A stretch of DNA of 64,000 nt from Salegentibacter salinarum (lineage in GTDB: Bacteria > Bacteroidota > Bacteroidia > Flavobacteriales > Flavobacteriaceae): NCBI RefSeq assembly GCF_900168115.1, contig NZ_FUZC01000011.1, positions 1-64,000 on the forward strand. The letters run 5' to 3'. The position numbers and the translations under genes were made by a program. The number at the start of each line of letters is the position of its first letter. Position 1 is the first letter of the stretch. This document shows, one piece after another, positions 43,101-51,969 of the stretch. The notes beneath the pieces are model-generated. The model did no database searches and was not told the origin of the DNA. It saw nothing but the letters and a program-made list of their open reading frames with translations.

Positions 43101-43662
43101 GAATACTCGCTTCTTTTATTTGCGGAAGTAATTCTATGCGTTCCTGAAGGTATTCGGCATATTCTTTTAACTGCTGAACGGTGTAATCTCCAGTAAGGTT
43201 AATGTTTAGAATAGGTTGTTCTTCTGAAATATTAAGATCGAACACATTGGGTTCTACCTTTGCGCCATTATCCAGGGTGGGCCAGGTAGTTTCGGCTTTC
43301 ACCATATCTACCTTATCTTTTACCTTGGTTTTGGCACTTTCTACCTCAACATCTTCTTCAAATTCTACAATTACCAGGGAATAATCCTGGAAAGTAGAAG
43401 AAGAAATCTCTTTCACTCCGGCGACATCATTAAACTCTTCTTCGAGGGGTTCGGTGATGAATTTTTCAACATCTTCCGCAGAGTTTCCGGGGTTTATAGA
43501 GCTAACATAAATTTTGGTTTCTACCACTTCGGGAAAGGTTTCCCGGGGCATATTGTAGTACGACATGAGCCCACCAATCATCACAATGGCGATAATTACA
43601 TATACCGTCATTTTGTTGTTAATGGCCCAGGACGAAAGCTTAAATTCTTTATCTAAATTCAT
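40189..43662 (-). CDS. RND-family efflux transporter, inner-membrane pump
   Basis: 1157 residues with 12 or more membrane helices and two large periplasmic loops, the AcrB-type (HAE1/HAE2) pump that uses the proton gradient to export drugs or metabolites. Recognisable parts are the N-terminal VIAIVMIGGLMSYYNMPRE, the TM4 proton-relay segment GLGMLVDNGIVVVENV (Asp pair) and the closing GIVVNNAIVLIDY. A hydrophobic insert at about residues 520-590 makes it longer than AcrB (about 1050). The adaptor ends six bases upstream and TolC lies before it, so this is the last gene of a complete tripartite system. Confidence 0.93.
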   Translation of the reverse strand: MNLDKEFKLSSWAINNKMTVYVIIAIVMIGGLMSYYNMPRETFPEVVETKIYVSSINPGNSAEDVEKFITEPLEEEFNDVAGVKEISSSTFQDYSLVIVEFEEDVEVESAKTKVKDKVDMVKAETTWPTLDNGAKVEPNVFDLNISEEQPILNINLTGDYTVQQLKEYAEYLQERIELLPQIKEASIRGAEEMEVEIAVDIYKMTASKVSFTDIVNAVSGENRTISGGNVITSGVQKNIRIVGEIEDPSELKNVVVKTDGGNVFLQDIAQINFREKDATTFAREYGAPVVMLDIKKRAGKNMIEAVDQIKEIVKIEQEEYLPESLRISLTNDLSTNTRSQVDDLVNNIIFGVILVVLVLMFFLGFRNALFVGIAIPLSMFLSYIILSSMGYTLNTMVLFALVMGLGMLVDNGIVVVENVYTLMDEGMPRKQAAKQGLGEIAWPIIASTATTLAAFFPLGLWPGIIGSFMVIFPITLSIVLGSSLFVALIINSMLTSQFMRTEEEEFTKKKLIKISSILAGFGALLLVVGFVVDAGALRAFGNILILAAILLWVYKYFISRGVEYFQYTALKKMENAYEKTLKYALRGKKAYLTFFGTLLLLFVSFVLIGLVQPKVLFFPENEPNQVITYIEYPQGTDIHKTNALTKQVEQRIFDAIKKYEDEDGYNFMVESAISQVGEGAGNPQTDGGQQNEMPHKAKVTLSMREFTERRGVSSSEVLSEVREAVQGFPGASIVVEKDAAGPPTGYPINMELKGEDYEQMLMEAENLRSYVNDLSIAGIEELKIDVNKSKPELSVNVDRRKAGQLGVSTSQVGQTLRRAIYGEEVSTYKDGDDDYEINMRFADQYRYDENVLFNQPVTFKDQNTGEIIQVPISSLVTTESASSFSSIKRKDLKRVITLYSNVLQGYNGNEIVGQLKTALRSYDLPKDITLEFTGEQEEQEENLAFLLKALLIAMGGILLILVAQFNSLSKPIIIVMAVVLSLVGVFLGLIVFQMDFIIIMTMMGIISLAGIVVNNAIVLIDYTQILIDRKKRDLNLDDDDLLTREQYYDCIVRGGKSRLRPVLLTAITTVLGLIPLAVGLNIDFFSLFTDYDPKVFIGGDNVIFWGPLAWTVIFGLVFATFLTLVVVPVMFYLVNRAKVKTADKRKERKQRKLEARA

Positions 43663-43668
43663 TGCAGC

Positions 43669-44841
43669 TTAATTTCTTATTTTAACTTCCTGACCATCTC
43701 GAAGGTTTTTAGCACCTTCAACAATCAGGGTTTCTCCCGTTTCTAATCCGTTGGTTATTTCTATTTTATTATTGTAGGAATATCCTGTTTCTACAATTTT
43801 TCTTTTTGCAGTACCAATATTATCTTCTCCTTCTTTTTCCTGAAGTGTGAACACTACGCTTTCTCCCTGCGAATTTTTAAGCAGTGCATTCTCGGGAATT
43901 ATTATAGCATTTTCTGCGGTATAATCGTTTAATCTAATGGTTGCGATTTGATTAGGTTTTATCATCCCGTTTTCATTGGGTACTGCAACCTGAATACTGA
44001 ACGAACGGTTGTTAGGGTTAATAGTATTTCCAACCCTTCTAATTTCACCTTCAAATTCACGATCCAGGGAACTGATTTCTACAATTACCTCGGTACCTTT
44101 TCTTACGGTATTTAAGTAATTTTCTGGCACTGCAGCTTCTATATACATGTTTTTTAGACTCACTAATCGAAATAACTGACTTTGCCCAGGACTTACAACT
44201 TCTCCCTGCTCGGTAAGTACTTCGTCTATTATTCCGTTGAAAGGTGCTCTTACAATAGTTTTATCCAGTTGAGATTTCAATCTGTTTACTGAGTTTTGCA
44301 TAGATTCATAGTTGGTTTTAGTTTCTAAATACTGCATTTCTGAACCAATATTTTGCTCCCATAAGCGCTCCTGGCGCTCAAAAGTGGTTTTTGCTAAAGT
44401 TGCCTGGGTTTCCAATTGCGCTAATTCGCTGGAGAGTCCGCCGTCATCAATTTTGGCTAGAACCTGCCCTTTATTAACCTGTTGGCCTTCTTCTACCCGA
44501 AGATCTTGCAGGATTCCTGAAAACTCAGAATAGATCACAATATTCTCATCGGTGGCAACATCGCCCTGTACTTCGGCGTAATGCTTAAACAAAGTGTCGT
44601 CAATTTGCTGAATTTCTACCAGGTCTAAACGCCGGGTTTTGTCTAAACGGTCTATGGCCTGATCCAGTTGATCTAACTTTTGCGTAAGATCACTTTGCTG
44701 CTGACTTAATTCAGATTTCTTAGCCCTAATTTCGGTTAGGTCTTCGTTTTCTATAATTTCTTCTACAGATTTTTCTTCCTCATTACTTCCGCAGGAAAGC
44801 AATAAAAGCGGAATACTTAATAAAACAGCTAACTTTTTCAT
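43669..44841 (-). CDS. RND efflux periplasmic adaptor (membrane fusion lipoprotein)
   Basis: 390 residues from ATG 44841, with lipobox LLLLSC (Cys17). The hairpin coiled coil (about 30-95 and 140-200, LTQKLDQLDQAIDRLDKTRRL) is flanked by the lipoyl halves (DLRVEEGQQVNKGQVLAKI and VRAPFNGIIDEVLTEQGE), then beta-barrel and membrane-proximal domains. It links the pump to TolC. The open frame extends to 44874, but those 11 residues lack a signal and overlap the tolC-like gene, so I chose the inner start. Confidence 0.9.
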   Translation of the reverse strand: MKKLAVLLSIPLLLLSCGSNEEEKSVEEIIENEDLTEIRAKKSELSQQQSDLTQKLDQLDQAIDRLDKTRRLDLVEIQQIDDTLFKHYAEVQGDVATDENIVIYSEFSGILQDLRVEEGQQVNKGQVLAKIDDGGLSSELAQLETQATLAKTTFERQERLWEQNIGSEMQYLETKTNYESMQNSVNRLKSQLDKTIVRAPFNGIIDEVLTEQGEVVSPGQSQLFRLVSLKNMYIEAAVPENYLNTVRKGTEVIVEISSLDREFEGEIRRVGNTINPNNRSFSIQVAVPNENGMIKPNQIATIRLNDYTAENAIIIPENALLKNSQGESVVFTLQEKEGEDNIGTAKRKIVETGYSYNNKIEITNGLETGETLIVEGAKNLRDGQEVKIRN

Positions 44842-44863
44842 TCTTGATATTTGATGGGTATAT

Positions 44864-46219
44864 TTAATCTTCATTGTTATATTTTCTGGTATCCAATAGA
44901 TTTTCTAATTCTACCTTAGCGGTTATTACATCTAGCATAGATTGCAAAAAGTCTTGTTGCGCCTGGTAAAGCTGGCGCTGGGCTTCGCTAAGCTCAAAAC
45001 TGCTGGCAATTCCTTCAAAAAACTTAATTTGGTTTTTGTTCTCAATCCTTTCGGCTAATTCCAGGTTTTTCTTTTGGGCCTGGTAATTTTCAAGGCTAAA
45101 TTCGTAATCACTTTTGGCTGAATTTATCTGGCGTTTTACTTCATTTTCGGTTTGCTCCAGTTCTACCATCGCCTGTTCGTAAGCAATTTGCTTTTGCTGG
45201 GTCCTGGAATTTCGCATACCACTACTAAATATGGGAATGTTCAAACTCACGCCTAAAATAGATTGTCCAAAATATTCCTGGTCTTCATCAAAAAAGGTGA
45301 ATTCCTGGCTGAAACCCTGAACACCATAATTTAGAAACCCGCTTAAAGAAGGAAGTGCTTTAGATTTTTCCAGTTTTACTTCTATTTCTCGCGAATCTGC
45401 AGTGTTTGCAGCAATACGATAATCGATGTTTTCTTCAACCGGAATTTCTTCCTGTAAAAGTTCAAGATCAAAATATTGCATCGCCAAAGTGTCTAATTCC
45501 TCGGTTAGGTTCACAGGTATTTCTACCGGAATTCCCAGGGTAAGGTTAAACATTTCGTAAGCTATATCTCGCATACGCCGGCTTCGGCTTAAGTTGTTTT
45601 TTAGGTTAAGCAAGGTGATTTCCAGTTGTTCTACATCTTCCTGTTCGGCGAGTCCGTTTTTATAGATCTCATTGGTTTCGTCGTAATTCTTCTGGACGTT
45701 TTCTACGTTTTTCTGAAGAATAGCTACGTTTTCTTCCGCGAGTAAAACATTTCCGTAGGCATTGATAACCGCTTTCTTTATTTCGAGATCGGTTTTTGTT
45801 TTTGCATTTTCAGAAATTTGAAGCAAAGTTTTAGCCGATTGAATTCCTACGATGTAAGAACCATCAAAAATTAACTGGTTCCACGTGGCCGTAGCGTTTA
45901 CATTGTGTTTTGTCCCGAAAGTAACCGGTATAAATTCGCCGCGTTCCCCACCGGCAATTTCTGCGGGAAGTAATTGAACGGGTAGCTTTAAGTTGTTTTG
46001 ATAGTCGCCGGTAGCACTTACCTGGGGTAATCCCTGGGCGATAATCTCCCATTTTTGCTTCAGGGCAATTTCAACATCTTTTTGCGCATTTATTGAAGAA
46101 TAATTATTCTCCAGGCCAAACTGTATAGCTTCTTCCAGTGAAAAACTGTAATCTTCCGGAGTTTCCTGAGCTATGCTGCTTAGCGAAATCAGTAAAATTA
46201 GCAGGTATCTAAATTTCAT
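44864..46219 (-). CDS. TolC-family outer-membrane efflux channel
   Basis: 451 residues with a signal peptide (about 1-17, ending SIAQ). Two OEP repeats (about 30-225 and 255-445) carry the alpha-helical barrel patterns, such as YGNVLLAEENVAILQKNVENVQKN and AKSDYEFSLENYQAQKKNLELAERI. It gives the exit duct of the tripartite pump. It overlaps the end of the TetR gene by 11 bases and precedes the adaptor by 22 bases. Confidence 0.92.
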   Translation of the reverse strand: MKFRYLLILLISLSSIAQETPEDYSFSLEEAIQFGLENNYSSINAQKDVEIALKQKWEIIAQGLPQVSATGDYQNNLKLPVQLLPAEIAGGERGEFIPVTFGTKHNVNATATWNQLIFDGSYIVGIQSAKTLLQISENAKTKTDLEIKKAVINAYGNVLLAEENVAILQKNVENVQKNYDETNEIYKNGLAEQEDVEQLEITLLNLKNNLSRSRRMRDIAYEMFNLTLGIPVEIPVNLTEELDTLAMQYFDLELLQEEIPVEENIDYRIAANTADSREIEVKLEKSKALPSLSGFLNYGVQGFSQEFTFFDEDQEYFGQSILGVSLNIPIFSSGMRNSRTQQKQIAYEQAMVELEQTENEVKRQINSAKSDYEFSLENYQAQKKNLELAERIENKNQIKFFEGIASSFELSEAQRQLYQAQQDFLQSMLDVITAKVELENLLDTRKYNNED

Positions 46220-46826
46220 TTTTTTGCTTATTAGATTTAATTAATTCATCTAGCGTGTTTAATCCTTTCTCGGTGCAAATTGAGTTGAGGTGATATCTTA
46301 GAAAATAGTCCATTAATTTTGCATTGCTGTATTCGTCTTCGGGGAAGAGGTTTTTATCTTTTATACCCAGCATTCCAACAAAGTAAATTCGGCTCACAAA
46401 GGAAATAGGGATATCCCCTTTATAATGCCCGGTAGTAATTCCCCTTTCCAGGTTGTCTATTACAATACGCTGTACAATTTCAAATTGTTTATCGCGCAGG
46501 GGATAATAGATCTCGGGGTAATACTTTTTTAGCTGGAATTGAGGCGAGCTTTTCTCGTTTTTTAGCATTTGCATGGCATACTTTTTCATCTCGTAAGATT
46601 CTACAATAGGATTTAATTTTTTAGCACTAAGAAGGCTAATTCCCTGCTCTATTTCTTTAATTAAATACTCTACCGTAGCCTTTACTAATTTGGTTTTTGT
46701 ACTAAAATGTGCATAAATGGTTTTCTTAGAGATAGCCATTTGTTGCGCAATATCATCCATTGTTACACTTTTAAAACCAAGTCTTAGAAAGAGGTCTGCT
46801 GCATTTTTTAAAATATCTTCTTTCAC
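46209..46826 (-). CDS. TetR/AcrR-family repressor of the efflux operon
   Basis: 205 residues. The N-terminal helix-turn-helix is ADLFLRLGFKSVTMDDIAQQMAISKKTIYAHF (about 10-41), and the C-terminal ligand domain ends in a charged LIKSNKQKN tail. It is the first gene of the TolC-adaptor-pump operon, so it probably represses its own promoter and the pump until a ligand binds. A consensus promoter sits 20 bases upstream of its start codon. Confidence 0.92.
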   Translation of the reverse strand: MKEDILKNAADLFLRLGFKSVTMDDIAQQMAISKKTIYAHFSTKTKLVKATVEYLIKEIEQGISLLSAKKLNPIVESYEMKKYAMQMLKNEKSSPQFQLKKYYPEIYYPLRDKQFEIVQRIVIDNLERGITTGHYKGDIPISFVSRIYFVGMLGIKDKNLFPEDEYSNAKLMDYFLRYHLNSICTEKGLNTLDELIKSNKQKNEI

Positions 46827-46845
46827 TTTTTGTATAAATTTTGAG

Positions 46846-46876
46846 CAAAACTACGATAAGGAAACTTAAAAAACAA
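46846..46876 (-). promoter_or_regulatory. Predicted efflux-operon promoter (TTG-N20-TAGTTTTG)
   Basis: On minus: -33 TTG at 46876-46874, -7 TAGTTTTG at 46853-46846, separated by exactly 20 bases. The tetR-like start is 20 bases downstream. The gap to the upstream gene (76 bases) is otherwise A/T-rich, with a TTTCCttTTTTTT-type run. Confidence 0.62.
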
Positions 46877-46902
46877 AAAAAGTTTCCATGGTTTTTTGAA
46901 AA

Positions 46903-47223
46903 TTAATCAAAGGAATCTTTTTTACATTTTTGCTTCCACATTTTTCTAAATTTTTCCCTTTCTTCGGGCGACATGCTTTTAAATTTCTCTCTTAGATTTT
47001 TTCTTTGAGTGTAATTTCCTTTTTTGCATCCGCCGAATCCGCCGAATAAGATTTTACTTAGTACTAGAATTCCCATGGCTTGCCAGTAAGTAATAGTTTT
47101 TACCTCCAGCACCTCCGGTAAGATGGCATTCCATAGCCACATTACAATTGCGGTGACGAGTAAAAGTATCGTCACGGGGATAAGCACCCATTTGGCTCTA
47201 AATTTTCCTTTTCTACGCATCAC
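46903..47223 (-). CDS. Small membrane protein cotranscribed with an ECF sigma factor
   Basis: 106 residues with two hydrophobic segments (about 12-32, WVLIPVTILLLVTAIVMWLW, and 46-62) and a basic C-terminal tail containing MSPEEREKFRKMWKQKCKK, rich in Arg/Lys/Glu like LTxxQ or CpxP-type motifs. It starts seven bases after the sigma gene stop codon. In other bacteria such a membrane partner is often the anti-sigma factor, but no anti-sigma zinc motif is visible, so that role is only inferred. Confidence 0.7.
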   Translation of the reverse strand: MMRRKGKFRAKWVLIPVTILLLVTAIVMWLWNAILPEVLEVKTITYWQAMGILVLSKILFGGFGGCKKGNYTQRKNLREKFKSMSPEEREKFRKMWKQKCKKDSFD

Positions 47224-47230
47224 TTTTTAT

Positions 47231-47788
47231 TTAATAATTTTTTAAATCACTATACAGTTGATATAGGCGTTTTCGTAAATGTTTAATTGCATAATGCTTT
47301 CTGCTAATAATAGTTTTTATATTGGTGTTTTGTTCTTCAGAAATTTGTTGAAGGGTTTTATTTTCTATTTCATTTTCTATATATACCAACCGCTGATTTT
47401 TTGGTAATTCTTCCAGTGCTTCAAAAAGCGCTCTCCAAATTTCTTCCTGGTACATTTTGAGTTCGGGATCTTTCGCTTCATCCATGAGCAAAAGATCTTT
47501 TATGGATGAAAAGTTGTCATTATCTTCAAAATTATAATCTTCCAGGTTGCCGGTTTTTTTCTTACGATAGTTGTCAGTAATTTTATTACGGGTAACCCGG
47601 TAAAGCCAGTTTCCAATATTTACGATTTGAGAAAAATTGGTAAGATTGCTAAACTGGTACCAAACTTCCTGTAAAATATCCTCAGCATCTTCATTGTTTT
47701 TTACTTTGGGCTTTATAAATGCCAGTAGTCTATCATTATAATTGCTTATTGTATCTTCAACTATATTTTCCTTCGTTTGCTGGGACAT
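47231..47788 (-). CDS. ECF-type RNA polymerase sigma factor
   Basis: 185 residues. Region 2 (about 15-85) has DAEDILQEVWYQFSN and GNWLYRVTRNKITDNYRKKK; region 4 (about 115-175) has LEELPKNQRLVYIENEIENKTLQQISEEQNTNIKTIISR. This is the group 4 sigma-70 pattern. Such factors direct transcription in response to envelope or iron signals. The gene pairs with the small membrane protein and is separated from the polyprenyl synthase by a divergent gap; the regulon cannot be inferred. Confidence 0.9.
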   Translation of the reverse strand: MSQQTKENIVEDTISNYNDRLLAFIKPKVKNNEDAEDILQEVWYQFSNLTNFSQIVNIGNWLYRVTRNKITDNYRKKKTGNLEDYNFEDNDNFSSIKDLLLMDEAKDPELKMYQEEIWRALFEALEELPKNQRLVYIENEIENKTLQQISEEQNTNIKTIISRKHYAIKHLRKRLYQLYSDLKNY

Positions 47789-47907
47789 TTTATAGCTTTT
47801 GCCGACTTTTATATTATTAAAGACGAATCAGAATTGATTTTACTTTAAATTTTCTGAAAATTAATCAGAAACATCAACAATGAATTTATGTAAGGGTAAT
47901 TTTTAAG

Positions 47908-47939
47908 TTGTTATTGTGGGTAGATTTACATTATTTTTG
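47908..47939 (+). promoter_or_regulatory. Predicted polyprenyl synthase promoter (TTG-N21-TATTTTTG)
   Basis: -33 TTG at 47908-47910 and -7 TATTTTTG at 47932-47939. The start codon is at 47944, only four bases after the box, so the mRNA probably begins at the ATG. Confidence 0.6.
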
Positions 47940-47943
47940 GGGG

Positions 47944-48918
47944 ATGCAAGACATTTTATACTACCGCGAAGAATTTACTAAATACTTAAATAGTCAGGTG
48001 ACTGTAAAAGAACCTGAAAATCTTTACGCGCCAATGAAGTATATTCTTGGTTTGGGCGGCAAACGCTTAAGACCGGTTTTGGTACTTATGGCAACCGATA
48101 TTTTTGATGCAGACTATAAAAAAGCTTTAGATGCGGCGCTTGCCATAGAGGTTTTTCATAATTTCTCTTTGGTCCATGACGATATTATGGACGATGCACC
48201 CTTACGTCGCGGCAAAGAAACCGTACACGAACGCTGGGATATAAATACCGGGATTCTTTCTGGAGACGCTATGCTTATCAATGCGTACCAGCTTTTTGAA
48301 AATTATGAGGGCGAAACTTTTAAAGAATTAGCGCGTTTATTTACAAAAACGGCTATTCAAGTTTGTGAAGGCCAGCAATATGATATAGATTTTGAAACCC
48401 GGGACGATGTAGTTATTGAGGATTATATAAAAATGATAGAATACAAAACCGCGGTTCTGGTTGGGGCTTCCTTACAAATGGGAGCTATTGTAGCCGGTAC
48501 TTCTACGCAATGTAAAGAAGCGGTTTATGAATTTGGCCGTTTATTGGGAATTGCATTTCAACTTCAGGACGATTATTTAGATGCTTTTGGAGATCCCGAA
48601 ACTTTTGGAAAACAACCCGGAGGTGATATTATTGAAAATAAAAAGACCTTTCTTTATTTAAAAGCTTTGGAAACTTCTGGCAAAAGTGAAGCCCAGCAGC
48701 TGGAGCATTTATATACGATTAATCCGGCCGAAACTTCAGGTAAAATAGAAGCGGTAAAAAATCTTTTTGAACATAGCGGTGCTGCAGAATTAACCAGGCA
48801 GGAAATAGAAAAATATACCAATAAAGCTTTTGAAGTTTTAGATAAAATTGAAATCGCTGACGAGAAAAAATTTCCTTTAAGACAATTTGGAGAAATGCTT
48901 ATGAATCGCACGGTTTAA
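47944..48918 (+). CDS. Trans-polyprenyl diphosphate synthase
   Basis: 324 residues from ATG 47944. The chain has the two Asp-rich motifs of all-trans isoprenyl diphosphate synthases, DDIMD (79-83) and DDYLD (209-213), plus GGKRLRPVL and the Lys/Arg around LRRGKETVH. It condenses isopentenyl diphosphate with allylic diphosphates to make the quinone or carotenoid side chain. The chain length is not predictable from sequence. The open frame starts at 47908, but that upstream part overlaps the promoter and lacks family similarity. Confidence 0.92.
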   Translation: MQDILYYREEFTKYLNSQVTVKEPENLYAPMKYILGLGGKRLRPVLVLMATDIFDADYKKALDAALAIEVFHNFSLVHDDIMDDAPLRRGKETVHERWDINTGILSGDAMLINAYQLFENYEGETFKELARLFTKTAIQVCEGQQYDIDFETRDDVVIEDYIKMIEYKTAVLVGASLQMGAIVAGTSTQCKEAVYEFGRLLGIAFQLQDDYLDAFGDPETFGKQPGGDIIENKKTFLYLKALETSGKSEAQQLEHLYTINPAETSGKIEAVKNLFEHSGAAELTRQEIEKYTNKAFEVLDKIEIADEKKFPLRQFGEMLMNRTV

Positions 48919-49090
48919 ATTTTCGGCAAAACCGCAATTAAGAGATTCTTAATTTTTAGGCGGTTACGCCTAATATATTTGCAAACAATAAACAATTTTG
49001 GGTACATCCTAAAGTTTCTACTATGTTAAACTTCTTATAATTCATAAGATAAATATATAGTTTGCTGCCCCCTGTTTTTGCTAAAAATTG

Positions 49091-49098
49091 TATTTTTG
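49091..49098 (+). promoter_or_regulatory. Predicted -7 box for sucA
   Basis: TATTTTTG 38 bases upstream of the sucA start codon. The nearest TTG is 26 bases further up, so the spacing is poor. A second TATATTTG at 48974-48981 is an alternative that would give a long leader. The rest of this 218-base gap has a short TAGGCG/CGCCTA hairpin at 48958-48973. Confidence 0.4.
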
Positions 49099-49136
49099 CT
49101 GTGTTTTACACTCAAAAGAAACATTAGTTTCAAATT

Positions 49137-51905
49137 ATGGATAGATTTTCATTTTTAAATGCTGCACATACGGCATACTTCGCCGAACTTTACGATCAAT
49201 ATCTCCAGTACCCCGATAGTGTAGAGCCCAGTTGGAGGGCTTTTTTTCAAGGTTTTGACTTTGGAATGCAACAAAACGGAGTTTCTGCGGAAACTATGGA
49301 AGAAGCTCCTGTAGATTTTCAGGATGGTGAAATTCCAGAGCATGTTACTAAAGAATTTAAGGTAATTAGACTTATAGATGGCTACCGAACCCGTGGGCAC
49401 TTATTTACCAAAACCAACCCGGTTAGAGAGCGCCGCAAATACCGTCCAACTTTAGATATTGATAATTTTGGATTGGAGGAAAGCGATCTGGATACAAAAT
49501 TTAATGCCGGTGAAATGCTTGGCATTGGTCCCAGTATCCTTCGTGATATTATAAAACACCTTGAGAAAGTTTATTGTGAATCTATCGGGATTGAATATAT
49601 GTTTATTCGGAAACCGGAAGAAATTCAATGGATTCAGGATAAACTGAATAAGAATGAAAACCATCCTAATTTTAGTGATGAGGAGAAAAAGAAAATTCTG
49701 AAGAAATTAAATCAGGCAGTTTCTTTTGAATCATTTTTACATAGAAAATATGTAGGGCAAAAACGTTTCTCGCTGGAAGGTGGAGAAAGTTTAATCCCCG
49801 CCTTAGATGCACTTATTGAAAAAGCAGCAGATTATGGCGTAAGAGACTTCGTGATGGGTATGGCCCACCGGGGTCGTTTAAATACGCTTACCAATATTTT
49901 CGGCAAAAGTGCTAAAGATATTTTTAGTGAATTTGACGGAAAGGATTACGAACAGGATATTTTTGACGGAGACGTAAAATATCACCTGGGCTGGACTTCC
50001 TGCCGACTTACAGATAACGGAAAAGGAATAAATATAAATATCGCACCAAACCCTTCGCATCTAGAAGCGGTAGGTCCTGTTGTAGAAGGTATCGCAAGAG
50101 CCAAGCAAGACAGGCATTACGGTGGTGATAATATGAAGGTGCTTCCTATACTTGTGCACGGTGATGCGGCTATTGCAGGACAGGGAGTGGTTTACGAATT
50201 AGTGCAAATGGCTAAGTTGGAAGGTTACCAAACCGGCGGAACCATTCATATTGTAGTGAATAACCAAATAGGATTTACCACAAATTATCTTGATGCTCGT
50301 TCCTCAACCTATTGTACCGATGTTGGTAAAGTAACCCTTTCTCCCGTATTGCATGTTAATGCCGATGATGCTGAAGCCGTAGTGCACGCAATTTTATTCG
50401 CGCTAGACTTTAGAATGAAGTTTAAACGCGATGTATTTATTGACTTACTAGGATATAGAAAATACGGGCATAATGAAGGTGATGAGCCTAAATTTACCCA
50501 ACCAAAATTATATAAAGCAATCGCAAAACATAAAAATGCGATGGATATGTATGCCGAAAAGCTTAAGGAAGCAAATATTATAGACGACGATTACCTTAAA
50601 AAACTTGAAGAAGAGTATAAGGCAGATCTTGAAGAGAATTTAGAAGATTCCAGGAAAGAAGAAACCACCAAGATCACTCCGTTTATGTACGATGAGTGGG
50701 AAGGTTTTAATAATGTGCGCGAAGAGGAGATGATGAAGGAATTTGATACCACCTACAAGATGAAAGATCTTGATAAAGTGGCTGAAGCTATCTCTAAATT
50801 ACCCGAGGATAAGAAGTTTATGCGTAAGGTGAAAAAGATTATAGACCTGCGTCATCAACTTTATTTTGAAGATAATAAGCTAGATTGGGCTATGGCCGAG
50901 CATCTTGCTTATGGTTCTTTAATGAAAGAAGGATATAATATTAGAATTAGCGGGCAGGACAGTGAAAGAGGTACGTTCTCTCACCGTCACGCAATTGTAA
51001 AAGTAGAAGAAAGTGAAGAAGAAATTATTCTTCATAATAATATAGAAGGCAGGGATGGCGATTTCTTTGTATATAATTCTCCGCTTTCAGAATACGGCGT
51101 AATGGGGTTTGATTATGGGTACGCCATGGCAAGTCCTAAAACCCTGGTCATTTGGGAAGCCCAGTTTGGGGATTTCGTGAATGGTGCGCAAATAATGATA
51201 GATCAGTATATTTCTGCGGCAGAAGACAAGTGGAAATTACAAAACGGACTCGTGCTTTTCTTACCTCACGGGTATGAAGGTCAGGGTGCAGAACACTCTT
51301 CAGCCAGAATGGAGCGTTTTCTTCAGCTTTGTGCAAAAGATAACATGTATGTGGCAGATGTTACTACACCGGCCAATATGTTCCATATTTTACGTAGGCA
51401 AATGAAAGCCGGGTTTAGAAAACCATTGGTAATTTTTACACCAAAAAGCTTGCTAAGACATGCTAAAGTAATTTCAACTAAAGAAGATTTTGCTGAAGGA
51501 AGTTTCCAACCCCTATTAGACGATCTAAAAGCGAAAGTTAAAGATGTGAAATCTTTAGTTTTCTGTACCGGTAAATTTTATTATGATTTATTGGAATATA
51601 AGGAAGAAAACGATCGTGATGATGTAGCTTTAGTACGTGTGGAACAATTATTCCCGCTGCCTAGTGAAAAAATGAAAGAAGCGATCAAGAAATATAAAAA
51701 TGCAGATGATGTAGTGTGGGCCCAGGAAGAGCCACGAAATATGGGAGCTTACGGGCATATGTTATTGCATTTTGATGAAGCTAAGAACTTTAGGGTTTGC
51801 AGCAGGAAATTCTACGGTTCTCCGGCTGCCGGTAGTTCTGTGAGATTTAAAAAGCGTCACGATAAAGTGATAGCAAGTGTTTTTGACAAGAACTTAGAAG
51901 AATAA
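49137..51905 (+). CDS. sucA: 2-oxoglutarate dehydrogenase E1 component
   Basis: 922 residues, the normal length. The thiamine diphosphate-dependent decarboxylase of the TCA cycle; it converts 2-oxoglutarate and passes a succinyl group to E2. Recognisable parts are the N-terminal E2-binding helix FSFLNAAHTAYFAELYDQY, GMAHRGRLNTLTNIF (about 239), the thiamine region HVNADDAEAVVHAI, and HGYEGQGAEHSSARMERFLQL plus the C-terminal domain. The E2 gene follows 64 bases later. No E3 is in the window. Confidence 0.97.
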   Translation: MDRFSFLNAAHTAYFAELYDQYLQYPDSVEPSWRAFFQGFDFGMQQNGVSAETMEEAPVDFQDGEIPEHVTKEFKVIRLIDGYRTRGHLFTKTNPVRERRKYRPTLDIDNFGLEESDLDTKFNAGEMLGIGPSILRDIIKHLEKVYCESIGIEYMFIRKPEEIQWIQDKLNKNENHPNFSDEEKKKILKKLNQAVSFESFLHRKYVGQKRFSLEGGESLIPALDALIEKAADYGVRDFVMGMAHRGRLNTLTNIFGKSAKDIFSEFDGKDYEQDIFDGDVKYHLGWTSCRLTDNGKGININIAPNPSHLEAVGPVVEGIARAKQDRHYGGDNMKVLPILVHGDAAIAGQGVVYELVQMAKLEGYQTGGTIHIVVNNQIGFTTNYLDARSSTYCTDVGKVTLSPVLHVNADDAEAVVHAILFALDFRMKFKRDVFIDLLGYRKYGHNEGDEPKFTQPKLYKAIAKHKNAMDMYAEKLKEANIIDDDYLKKLEEEYKADLEENLEDSRKEETTKITPFMYDEWEGFNNVREEEMMKEFDTTYKMKDLDKVAEAISKLPEDKKFMRKVKKIIDLRHQLYFEDNKLDWAMAEHLAYGSLMKEGYNIRISGQDSERGTFSHRHAIVKVEESEEEIILHNNIEGRDGDFFVYNSPLSEYGVMGFDYGYAMASPKTLVIWEAQFGDFVNGAQIMIDQYISAAEDKWKLQNGLVLFLPHGYEGQGAEHSSARMERFLQLCAKDNMYVADVTTPANMFHILRRQMKAGFRKPLVIFTPKSLLRHAKVISTKEDFAEGSFQPLLDDLKAKVKDVKSLVFCTGKFYYDLLEYKEENDRDDVALVRVEQLFPLPSEKMKEAIKKYKNADDVVWAQEEPRNMGAYGHMLLHFDEAKNFRVCSRKFYGSPAAGSSVRFKKRHDKVIASVFDKNLEE

Positions 51906-51969
51906 ATTAATATAGAATTAAAGGTTTTCGCTTTCGCGGAAATAACAATAAAAAATAAAAACAAAGATC

